Source: Opitutales bacterium UBA2995
GTDB taxonomy: Bacteria > Verrucomicrobiota > Verrucomicrobiia > Opitutales > UBA2995
Assembly: GCA_002346535.1 (NCBI GenBank)
Contig: DDZZ01000004.1
Coordinates: 8,326-20,404, forward strand
Direction of reading: 5' to 3'
DNA: 12,079 bases
A program made the translations under genes and the position numbers. Of this stretch, positions 1-6,523 are shown piece by piece (position 1 is the first letter of the stretch; every line of letters starts with the position of its first letter). Under the pieces are notes generated by a model that was not told where the DNA came from, ran no database searches, and saw only the letters and a program-made list of their open reading frames with translations.

Positions 1-608
1 GGTGCGGCGGGAAGTGCCTCGTTCAGCCGTCCGCCAATAATGATCAAGTCCTCATAAATGATACCAGGCGTATTGGCGAGAAAGTCGAGGTTGGACATGT
101 CACGACCGAGTCCCTCCTTCAGATCGATATAACCCTTGTTTCCAAAATCGGTTATAAGTTCTCCGTCGTTAGGATTGATGCAGAACAAGTAACCTCCGAC
201 TCCATAGAGAAGCCGTTTTTCCTTTCCGTCCGTCCAGTAAGTCACACCACGATTTTTAATTAAAGAATGTCGTCCCGAAATTGTGGTCAGATCTTGCCGC
301 CACAATTCCTCTCCGGTTGCTGCATTGAGCGCAAAGAGTGCCGATAACGGAGAAGTCCCATAGAGAACTCCGTCGATGATGAGAGGATTGCATTGAATCT
401 CCCCCCGATCCAAAGGTTTTGCGTCATTAGAATGATACACCCAGGCAACCGTGAGTTGATCCACATTGCTGGTGTTGATCTGGTCTAGCGACGAATACTG
501 ACTTGAAGCATTATCTCCTAGATAGACAGGCCAATCTTTGTCCGCCCCGGAAGTATAAAGATAGATTACGAGTAACGTTAGGGCTAGAATCGATGGTCTT
601 TTAATCAT
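1..608 (-). CDS. PQQ-dependent dehydrogenase, N-terminal part (cut by window edge)
   Basis: The frame opens with ATG at 608 and runs without a stop through base 1, so 202 residues are visible of a protein that is usually 500-800 residues long. Residues 1-21 form a hydrophobic signal or membrane anchor (MIKRPSILALTLLVIYLY). After it comes the family's opening pattern, DWPVYLGDNASSQYSSLDQI from residue 25, then QLTVAWVYHS, CNPLIIDGVLYG (73-84) and the propeller 'tryptophan-docking' type repeat LFALNAATGEELWR (91-104). These are typical of eight-bladed PQQ-binding beta-propellers in the membrane glucose/quinate dehydrogenase group, which oxidise sugars or alcohols in the periplasm and pass electrons to quinone. 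The substrate cannot be read from this part. The gene follows the Bax-inhibitor gene on the same strand but is separated from it by a terminator hairpin, so it probably has its own promoter. No clear Shine-Dalgarno precedes the ATG. Confidence 0.88.
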   Translation of the reverse strand, partial: MIKRPSILALTLLVIYLYTSGADKDWPVYLGDNASSQYSSLDQINTSNVDQLTVAWVYHSNDAKPLDRGEIQCNPLIIDGVLYGTSPLSALFALNAATGEELWRQDLTTISGRHSLIKNRGVTYWTDGKEKRLLYGVGGYLFCINPNDGELITDFGNKGYIDLKEGLGRDMSNLDFLANTPGIIYEDLIIIGGRLNEALPAA

Positions 609-690
609 AGCTGTCAAATTGTGATCAAATGTTCTCAATGCCAAGAGACTTCGGAGTTCTTATTAAACTCAATCTATAATCGAAAATTAG

Positions 691-712
691 GAAAGGTCTT
701 GGTAGACCTTTC
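691..712 (-). terminator. Hairpin terminator after the Bax inhibitor-1 gene
   Basis: A perfect 9-base-pair stem (GAAAGGTCT / AGACCTTTC) closes a 4-base loop, 13 bases after the stop of the minus-strand membrane-protein gene. On the minus strand it is followed by CTAATTTTC, a weak T-rich tract. It probably ends the kinase-phosphatase-BI-1 transcript and separates it from the dehydrogenase gene. Confidence 0.6.
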
Positions 713-725
713 AATTCAAAGACAT

Positions 726-1460
726 CTACCGGCTGCGTAGCTTGGCAAGAAGTCTGAGAATTTCGATATAGAGCCAGATCAGCGTAACGAGTAGGCCGAA
801 GGCGGCGTACCACTCCATGTAGCGCGGGGCTCCTCGTTCTGCGCCCTCTTCAATGAAATCAAAATCCAGGACCAGATTGAGGGCGGCGATGACCACTACC
901 ACTAAACTGAAACCGATACCTATGGGTCCACTTCCGTGGATATAGGGAATGCGAAATCCAAAAAATCCCAGGATAAAGGTGGCCAGGTAAATCATGCCAA
1001 TACCGCCGGTTGCTGCTACTAATCCAAGTTTAAAATTTTCAGTAGTCTTGATAATCCCTGCCTTATAGATCACCAGAAGAGTAAATAACACGGCGAAGGT
1101 AAGAACGGTTGCTTGGTAAGCGATTCCGGGATAAGAGAGTTCTATCATTGCTGAAAAGACTCCCAGGAAGACGCCTTCTAACAATGCATATATTGGGGCA
1201 GTAATCGGGGATGCAGTCTTTTTAAATATCGTGATCATAGCCACTATGAATCCAGCGATTCCGCTCCCAACCATCCAGGGTATCATTGCGGAAGCATCTC
1301 CCAAACCCATGACTTGTTTCCAGGACCAGATTGCGCTCATCAAGACCATGAGTAATAAAATTGCAGTCTTGTTTGCGGTACCGCCAATTGTCATGACGTT
1401 GCTACCGGCGTATTCTACGCGGAAAGTTTCAGATCTGAGGGCAGGGTTTCCTGTTCGCAT
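726..1460 (-). CDS. Bax inhibitor-1/YccA family membrane protein
   Basis: A 244-residue integral membrane protein with about seven hydrophobic segments (roughly 33-47, 59-79, 88-108, 115-134, 146-167, 177-198, 214-237). The N-terminus (MRTGNPALRSETF, then MTIGGTANKTAILLL) and the C-terminal block with DFDFIEEGAERGAPRYMEWY (199-218) followed by FGLLVTLIWLYIEILRLL are characteristic of the bacterial YccA/Bax-inhibitor branch. In the wider family, acidic residues near the last helices act in pH-dependent calcium leak; whether D199 or D201 does that here is inference. The length is normal for the branch, and the N-terminal family motif supports the ATG at 1460. The broken PP2C gene ends 40 bases upstream on the same strand, so the gene was probably the last member of that operon. 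Its specific physiological role is unknown. Confidence 0.88.
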   Translation of the reverse strand: MRTGNPALRSETFRVEYAGSNVMTIGGTANKTAILLLMVLMSAIWSWKQVMGLGDASAMIPWMVGSGIAGFIVAMITIFKKTASPITAPIYALLEGVFLGVFSAMIELSYPGIAYQATVLTFAVLFTLLVIYKAGIIKTTENFKLGLVAATGGIGMIYLATFILGFFGFRIPYIHGSGPIGIGFSLVVVVIAALNLVLDFDFIEEGAERGAPRYMEWYAAFGLLVTLIWLYIEILRLLAKLRSR

Positions 1461-1500
1461 GGGTTATTAGAGACTTGGATTTGTAATAAGGGTTATGTAA

Positions 1501-2020
1501 TCAAGAAATTGATACGATAAGTGCGGTCAGGTTGTCACGCCCGGATTCTTCCATGAAATTCGTAACGAGCTGTTTAGCGTAAGTCATGTCGACAAATCGC
1601 TGGGGTGGGTCGCGCACCAGTTTCTCAAGCCTACGATCCCATATACCGATGTTAATCCCATCAGTATTGAGGATATATCGGTCGCTGTTCTCCAAGCGAA
1701 CAGCCGCATTTTGCGGCATTCTTCGTAATTGAAGTTCACACTGGTCATTTCACTGTTAATCGCTTCAAATAACGTCCTGTAAAAAATCCTGATAACCCTG
1801 TTCCAATCCCATCACTCCGAGGCGAAAGTTTTCCGGTAGGCGTTGAGTAATAAAATCCACTGCTATCCGGCTGGCGCGAATTCACCCGCATTGGTGCCGC
1901 TCCCTTCCTTTCCAAGGAGTTGAACTGCGGGCCGTTCAGGCGTACCGCCAGAAACGCGTCTTCATTGTTTTTTCTAAAACGTCCAGGGTTGGAGAGGTCT
2001 GACCAGGAGATGGCTTCCAT
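1501..2020 (-). pseudogene. Decayed PP2C-type Ser/Thr protein phosphatase
   Basis: Recognisable PP2C pieces occur in order but in different frames. From the ATG at 2020 the frame reads SWSDLSNPGRFRKNNEDAFL, the usual N-terminal 'GxxRxxNEDA' motif. Around 1919 the homology moves to another frame (LLGKEGSGTNAGEFA), then two extra bases (1873-1874) shift it again to SRIAVDFITQRLPENFRLG, and another shift follows near QDFLQDVI/EAINSEM (about 1768). The C-terminal piece (1719-1501) has NTDGINIGIWDRRLEKL and ESGRDNLTALIVSIS. The metal-binding DGMGG segment expected before NAGEFA is absent, as is most of the central sheet with the GDS(R) motif; about 520 bases remain of a gene normally near 750-800. 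In the C-terminal motif, I occupies the place where D usually stands (DGxNDGxWD). An active phosphatase cannot be made from this. It directly follows a small kinase gene on the same strand. Confidence 0.88.
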
Positions 2021-2023
2021 GAA

Positions 2024-2453
2024 TTAGAGCTTGTACTTATTCTTTTTCATCTCTGTCTCGGCTTCCTTGGTGGTGAGGCCTTCGCCAGTCTCCAAGATAG
2101 TGGCAAATTCAAAATCGATGACGCAGAAACAGCCTTGTCTGTTGTCGTAGATTATATTGCGAGGAAAGGCGTCCCCGTGCTTTACTCCGTATTGTTCGAG
2201 GGATTTAAATATCTGATTCACTTTCTCCTCACTCACTTTGGGTGCAATATATCCGCAATTGGTAGTAATAATGTACAGTTTCTCCGGATCCTCATGTAAT
2301 AATTTAGGCACGAAGGTGCATCCCATTTTATCCAGGTATTTTAGAATTCGTACTTCATTTTCGAATAGCTAAGGTGTCCTTTTTTGCGTTTATGCACCTT
2401 TCCGCCGTAGCCTATAGGGACTTCCGCCTCTTTGCTTCCTTAATTTCCTTCAT
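2024..2453 (-). pseudogene. Decayed small kinase-like protein (RIO/RdoA-like fold)
   Basis: The longest open piece (2326-2024, 100 residues) carries a kinase C-lobe: catalytic-loop HGDAFPRN (H50, D52, N57) and a metal-binding DFE (D71) in CVIDFEFATILETGEGLT. Homology runs upstream of that ATG as LFENEVRILKYLDK (2368-2327), resembling an alpha-C helix, until a stop at 2371-2369. In a second frame there is a glycine-rich IGYGGKVHKRKKGHL (about 2415-2371), like a nucleotide-binding loop. In a third frame ATG at 2453 gives MKEIKEAKRRKSL followed by TAG (2414-2412). The likeliest reading is a kinase of about 140-150 residues broken by two frameshifts, one near 2415 and one near 2370 beside a run of six A. 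Its stop is three bases before the PP2C gene, so the two formed one operon and probably a writer-eraser pair. The substrate is unknown. A functional short protein from 2326 remains possible but would lack the nucleotide-binding loop. Confidence 0.72.
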
Positions 2454-2490
2454 TTTTGGTCGGGTTTTCACTTAACAATTTTGTCCCTTT

Positions 2491-2518
2491 TTGAGTATTT
2501 TATTCGGGAAATTACATT
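2491..2518 (+). promoter_or_regulatory. Possible sigma-70-type promoter for glutamine synthetase
   Basis: TTGAGT (2491-2496), a 16-base spacer and TACATT (2513-2518) lie about 125 bases before the glutamine synthetase ATG, in an AT-rich stretch between divergent genes. The match is moderate at both boxes and was found by eye. It would leave a leader of about 115 bases in which I see no recognisable riboswitch or strong hairpin. Confidence 0.22.
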
Positions 2519-2641
2519 TTATATTGAAAACAGGTACATATTCTGCTCGTTCTCTCTCTAGTCCCTGAATTGGCGATCTCCGGTAACGGTGGGCCAATAA
2601 ACTCTACGGGACATTCAACCTAAAAATAAAACGACAAGATA

Positions 2642-3652
2642 ATGGCGAAATACAAGCTTGAATACCTCTGGCTCGACGGGTACACTCCCATACCGAACCT
2701 CCGTGGAAAAACAAGATTAGCCGACGAGGCTCCATCCTCCGTAGACGATTGTCCGAGATGGGCTTTTGACGGAAGTTCAACTCTTCAGGCTGATGGCAGT
2801 AGTTCCGACTGCATGTTGAAGCCTGTGGCTCTTTATCCGGATGAAGGGCGGAACAACGCTTTCCTCGTAATGTGTGAAGTTATGTTGCCAAACGGCGAGT
2901 CGCACCCCAGTAACAGCCGTGCCAACATCATCGACGACGAAGATGCATGGTTCGGTCTCGAACAGGAATATTTCCTATTTCAGGATGGTCGTCCTTTGGG
3001 ATGGCCCGAAGAGGGTTTTCCCCCACCGCAAGGTAAGTACTACACCGGTGTGGGCTTTCGCAGCGTGGGCGACCTTGCGAGAACCATTGTGGACGAACAT
3101 CTCGATCTCTGCTTGGCCGCGGGCATCAATCACGAGGGAATCAACGCCGAAGTTGCGAAGGGACAATGGGAATTCCAGATCTTCGGTAAGGGTTCCAAAA
3201 AATGTGCAGACGATGTGTGGGTAGCCCGCTACCTACTGGAGCGTCTCTGTGAACAATACCAAGTCTATGTTGAATGGCACTGTAAGCCATTTTCTGGAGA
3301 TTGGAATGGTTCCGGCATGCACTGTAACTTCTCCACCAAGCACATTCGTGAAGTTGGAGGAAAAGCATACTTCGAAGGGCTCATGAAGGCTTTTGAAAAG
3401 AATAAGGATGAGCACATCGAAGCCTATGGTCCGGATAATCAAATGCGACTGACCGGTCTTCATGAAACGCAGTCTATCGACAAATTCTCATGGGGAATCG
3501 CTGACAGAGGAGCTTCTGTCCGGGTCTCTCAGGCATTCATCGATAATGAATACAAGGGCTATATCGAAGACCGCCGTCCGAATTCTCAGGGAGATCCCTA
3601 TGCGATCTGCGGCAGAATTCTCAAGACGATTTCTGAGGTTCCGACCTCTTAG
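2642..3652 (+). CDS. glnII: Glutamine synthetase class II (eukaryote-type, GSII)
   Basis: Makes glutamine from glutamate, ammonia and ATP in the cytoplasm, the main entry point for ammonium assimilation. At 336 residues it has the short class II length, not the ~470 of bacterial class I. Visible signatures are the beta-grasp end RWAFDGSSTLQADGSSSD (39-56), metal-site FGLEQEYFLF (104-113), the ATP-region signature KPF(x4)NGSGMHCNFS (215-231), NKDEHIEAYGPDNQMRLTG (254-272), GIADRGASVRV (285-295) and EDRRPNSQGDPY (309-320). There is no class I adenylylation-type tyrosine region, so control by GlnE is not expected. The start is fixed by the family-typical N-terminus (KLEYLWLDG); the Shine-Dalgarno is poor (ACAAGATA before ATG). 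It is transcribed divergently from the kinase/PP2C remnants and has its own strong terminator, so it is probably monocistronic. Confidence 0.95.
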   Translation: MAKYKLEYLWLDGYTPIPNLRGKTRLADEAPSSVDDCPRWAFDGSSTLQADGSSSDCMLKPVALYPDEGRNNAFLVMCEVMLPNGESHPSNSRANIIDDEDAWFGLEQEYFLFQDGRPLGWPEEGFPPPQGKYYTGVGFRSVGDLARTIVDEHLDLCLAAGINHEGINAEVAKGQWEFQIFGKGSKKCADDVWVARYLLERLCEQYQVYVEWHCKPFSGDWNGSGMHCNFSTKHIREVGGKAYFEGLMKAFEKNKDEHIEAYGPDNQMRLTGLHETQSIDKFSWGIADRGASVRVSQAFIDNEYKGYIEDRRPNSQGDPYAICGRILKTISEVPTS

Positions 3653-3675
3653 TTGAACTTCAATCAATTTCAATT

Positions 3676-3714
3676 AAATTAAAAGGCGTCCCATCATGGG
3701 GCGCCTTTTAATTT
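3676..3714 (+). terminator. Strong intrinsic terminator after glnII
   Basis: A 17-pair stem: 3676-3688 (AAATTAAAAGGCG) pairs perfectly with 3702-3714, then one T-G wobble (3689/3701) and CCC/GGG (3690-3692 with 3698-3700) close an ATCAT loop. The flanking A and T runs make it able to act in both directions. It lies 24 bases after the glutamine synthetase stop and ends only 7 bases before the next gene's GTG. Confidence 0.88.
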
Positions 3715-3721
3715 CCTGATT

Positions 3722-5044
3722 GTGGATCAGCAGTCACCGCATAATAATGTTACCTTAACTTGGTCTGTGGTTTGGATATTTCCTGCAGGACTTGCTGGTA
3801 TGCTACCACTGTTTTTTCATTGGGAGTTGTTTACGCGCTTCTTTTATCGGGGGGATGAGTGGGATCAACTTCACCGAATGGACAGCCAAGGCTACTTGTC
3901 CTGGTTGTTTGGTTTTTTTGGAGAAAATTTTGTACCGGTATTTAAACTGGTTTGGTCGGGGCTATTGATTATGGGAGGCGGAAGCCATTTCGTTTTTGTT
4001 GTATTCAGCTTTTTGTTACATTTTTGCGTGGTAATACTTTTCGGATACCTTCTTCGCCTCTGGGGATTTGGTCTGATTTCGGTCGTCTTTAGCCAGAGTA
4101 TCCTGGCGTTGAACTATACCAGCATAGAAATTCATTCCCAGAGCATACAGTTTTCCAATTTATTGAGTTATTTGTTTTCCCTTTTGGCTCTTTTGTGGTG
4201 TTCGAAGGGATATTTGGAAAACCGTCCGCTCGACACGAAAGAACAAATCCTCATCCTTATATATACAACACTCGGTGTACTTTGTTTTGTTCGCGGAGTG
4301 GTAATTGGACCAGCTATTTTACTAACGGTTCTTTTGATGGGGACGATACCGAACTTCCGGATCAAGAATTTTCGGATGGGGGCAGTCTGTTGCTTGGTTC
4401 CCTGTGTTCTTTCCGGAATCTTTGTGGGCCTGAATAATCTCTCGCAGTCTGTTGGGGACAAATTGCTGAATTTTGATTCAGTAGGATTTGGCACCCACTT
4501 GTTTTACCAACTGGCTTTGAATCCCCTTTACCAGCAAATCCGTGGACTCGAGATTTCAAATTCTACTGCTTCGGTGTTACTTTTGCTCAACATAATTCTC
4601 GTTGGTGTAGGATTTTATTTTGCCCATCACCGACAGCAGCTGATTTTGGGCGTTTTGTTTTTATTCTTTGTCGGGAATTGTATCCTTCTGGCCTATGGAA
4701 GAAAGCACACGCCTATTGATCACGTGGCGACCTGGAGGTATCAGTACGTTGCACTTTTGGCCTTACTTCCTTTGTTCTCTATATTATTGGAAAGGATTCT
4801 TTGCCTGGTCAGGCTACACAATCTAAGAATCGCAGCTACTGCGTTGCTGCTGATATGGACTGGCTGGTACGTTTATAAACCCTGGTCAGTCCACTTACAC
4901 GATTGGACCAATGATTACGGTTTGAGAACAAGAGATCTTTTAGAACAATCGAATTTATCTGTCAGTGAACATGACATCTCACAATTTCAATTTATTGCGA
5001 ATGCAAGAGCGCGTGAATTGGCTGAAAAGTACAATCTTCATTAA
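3722..5044 (+). CDS. Polytopic membrane protein, GT-C glycosyltransferase-like
   Basis: A 440-residue protein made almost entirely of hydrophobic helices (about nine to eleven), starting with one at roughly 11-33 and ending with a soluble tail of about 55 residues. After the first helix comes FFYRGDEWDQL (40-50), and about 20 residues later GENFVPVFKLVWSGLL (67-82). An acidic DE/DD-W motif in the first external loop followed by an 'H/N-F-x-P-x-F-x-L' element is the pattern of GT-C glycosyltransferases, which move sugars from lipid-phosphate donors outside the membrane. I could not assign a family beyond that, nor a donor or acceptor. The start is uncertain: GTG at 3722 has no Shine-Dalgarno and nearly touches the glnII terminator. 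ATG at 3800 (residue 27) has AGGA nine bases upstream but would cut the first helix. No glycan-pathway genes adjoin it. Confidence 0.65.
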   Translation: MDQQSPHNNVTLTWSVVWIFPAGLAGMLPLFFHWELFTRFFYRGDEWDQLHRMDSQGYLSWLFGFFGENFVPVFKLVWSGLLIMGGGSHFVFVVFSFLLHFCVVILFGYLLRLWGFGLISVVFSQSILALNYTSIEIHSQSIQFSNLLSYLFSLLALLWCSKGYLENRPLDTKEQILILIYTTLGVLCFVRGVVIGPAILLTVLLMGTIPNFRIKNFRMGAVCCLVPCVLSGIFVGLNNLSQSVGDKLLNFDSVGFGTHLFYQLALNPLYQQIRGLEISNSTASVLLLLNIILVGVGFYFAHHRQQLILGVLFLFFVGNCILLAYGRKHTPIDHVATWRYQYVALLALLPLFSILLERILCLVRLHNLRIAATALLLIWTGWYVYKPWSVHLHDWTNDYGLRTRDLLEQSNLSVSEHDISQFQFIANARARELAEKYNLH

Positions 5045-5072
5045 AATAACCATTCGCTAATAAATTTAGAGA

Positions 5073-5117
5073 ATATAGTAGCTATATACCCATTATAGAG
5101 CTTACTGAGTTGACTCA
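5073..5117. repeat. Two short perfect dyads upstream of the desaturase
   Basis: ATATAG-TAG-CTATAT (5073-5087) and TGAGT-TG-ACTCA (5106-5117) are perfect short inverted repeats in the 218-base gap between the membrane-protein and desaturase genes. Neither is followed by a T-run of the kind expected for a terminator. They may be binding sites for a regulator or chance features of AT-rich DNA. Confidence 0.35.
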
Positions 5118-5230
5118 TCTAGCCTGAAAGAAAATTTTTTGGAGGGTTGTAATTCTCATCCGGATATGTCCGTATGGTATTATCTCTGCACTTATCCTAT
5201 CTTCTTTTTAATATATTTTAAGATCTGTAT

Positions 5231-5248
5231 TGAGATCTCACCTATAAT
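5231..5248 (+). promoter_or_regulatory. Desaturase promoter: perfect -10 box next to a 10-base palindrome
   Basis: TATAAT at 5243-5248 is a consensus -10 box placed 14 bases before the desaturase ATG. Two bases upstream of it lies the perfect palindrome TGAGATCTCA (5231-5240), inside the promoter spacer where a repressor would block polymerase; another AGATCT is at 5221-5226. The -35 region is poor (best TTAAGA, 5218-5223, with a 19-base spacer), consistent with a regulated promoter. The leader would be only about 6-8 bases, so the message may be nearly leaderless. Confidence 0.42.
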
Positions 5249-5262
5249 TCAATAAACGTACT

Positions 5263-6369
5263 ATGCGAATAAAACATTGGGATAATTTTGGATTTATCGC
5301 TGGTTATCATCTTCTACTGCTCATTCTGCTGCCGGCGTTCGTAAAACATTTTCACTGGTCTGCTTTGGTTTTGTGCGGCGTCACTTTTATGCTAGGTGGA
5401 ATATCGATTACTGCAGGTTACCACCGTCTATTCTCCCACCGCAGCTATAAAGCCAGCCCGATCTTTGAAAGTTTAAACCTGTTCTTTGCCACATTGGCAG
5501 TTGAAGCATCAGCTCTTCAGTGGTCCAACGACCATAGGTTGCATCACAACCATGTGGATACGGACAATGACCCTTACAACATCCACCGTGGTTTCTTCTA
5601 TGCCCACATCGGATGGCTCTTCACGCATGATATGCCCATCATTGACAGCAACGTTTCAGATTTGAAAAAGAATCCCCGGGTGATGTTTCAGTACAATCAT
5701 CTTCTAAGTCTGTCGCTTCTTTCAAATGGGTTGGTATTTGCCATCGGTTGTTTATTCATGCACCCAATTGCGGCATTGTTCGGTGGCCTCCTGCTAAGAG
5801 TTTTTTTATTGCACCACTGTACCTGGTTTGTGAATTCACTTGCTCATATGTGGGGCTCTCGCACCTACGCCAAGGAACAATCCGCTGTTGATAACGGTAT
5901 ACTGGCCTTTTTGACGCTTGGAGAAGGCTATCACAATTACCATCACGCCATGGCCACTGATTATCGTAACGGAGTTCGTTGGTTTCACTTCGATCCAACC
6001 AAATGGTTTCTGTGGACCTGTTCAAAAGTCGGGCTGGTATCTGACCTCCGTCGTGTTCATAAAGTGCGATTGCAAAAAATCCTGGTAAGAAAGGACAAGG
6101 ACTTGCTCCTTGAACGATTCAAGAGCGAGCTGGATGAAAAAGCAGTGGAGCTTCAAAAAAGGGCAGAAGAACTGGCTCATACATTTGAAGAAAAGGCATC
6201 AATCATTCTGGCGAAAATTCGCGAGTTGCAAAAATCGACCGCAGCTAAACGCAAGGAGCTCAAAGTTGAGATTCGTGAGTTGCGTAAGGAATTGCAAATT
6301 CACTGGAAGGATTGGATCGAATTGACGCAGTATGCGGTCAGTAATTATTCAATTACCCACGCCCATTAG
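5263..6369 (+). CDS. Acyl-CoA/acyl-lipid desaturase (delta-9 type) with C-terminal coiled coil
   Basis: A di-iron membrane enzyme that inserts a cis double bond into a saturated fatty-acyl chain, used to keep membranes fluid. All three histidine boxes are present: HRLFSH (54-59), HRLHH (91-95) within NDHRLHHNHVDTDNDPY, and HNYHH (224-228) within LGEGYHNYHHAM. NSLAHMWG (191-198) supplies the further conserved histidine of the stearoyl-CoA desaturase fold. Hydrophobic pairs at about 10-28, 33-51, 150-166 and 168-186 fit four membrane helices. From residue about 265 to 350 there is a charged, heptad-like helix (LLLERFKSELDEKAVELQKR, later KELKVEIRELRKEL) that is not part of the catalytic core. 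Similar basic/acidic helical tails occur in some bacterial acyl-CoA desaturases. The start at 5263 is supported by a consensus -10 box just upstream; there is no Shine-Dalgarno. The enzyme appears complete. Confidence 0.92.
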   Translation: MRIKHWDNFGFIAGYHLLLLILLPAFVKHFHWSALVLCGVTFMLGGISITAGYHRLFSHRSYKASPIFESLNLFFATLAVEASALQWSNDHRLHHNHVDTDNDPYNIHRGFFYAHIGWLFTHDMPIIDSNVSDLKKNPRVMFQYNHLLSLSLLSNGLVFAIGCLFMHPIAALFGGLLLRVFLLHHCTWFVNSLAHMWGSRTYAKEQSAVDNGILAFLTLGEGYHNYHHAMATDYRNGVRWFHFDPTKWFLWTCSKVGLVSDLRRVHKVRLQKILVRKDKDLLLERFKSELDEKAVELQKRAEELAHTFEEKASIILAKIRELQKSTAAKRKELKVEIRELRKELQIHWKDWIELTQYAVSNYSITHAH

Positions 6370-6523
6370 TTGACTAAGAGAGCTAAGGCTAGTTTACACT
6401 GCACTAATCTAATTTTGGCAGGATTTGCAGGAAGGTATGCACGCGGCCACCGGTTATGACCGGCAACAATTTATATATAAGCAATCTTTCTTCCTGTAGT
6501 TGTCGACCTCAAGTCTTTCAGGT

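Noticed and set aside
625..813. Minus-strand 62-codon frame across the end of the BI-1 gene and the terminator
   Set aside because: It overlaps the conserved C-terminus of the membrane protein in another frame and reads through the hairpin; composition is not protein-like.
1501..2453. Explaining the kinase/phosphatase frame breaks as sequencing errors
   Set aside because: One kinase shift lies near a run of A and could be an error, but the phosphatase has lost whole motifs and shows an insertion outside homopolymers, so errors alone do not suffice.
2569..2586. TTGGCGATCTCCGGT upstream of glnII as a sigma-54 promoter
   Set aside because: It has the GG of the -24 box but lacks the GC at the -12 position with the required spacing, so it does not meet the sigma-54 pattern.
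5161..5172. CGGA-TATG-TCCG dyad upstream of the desaturase
   Set aside because: Only four-base arms, expected often by chance; weaker than the neighbouring dyads.
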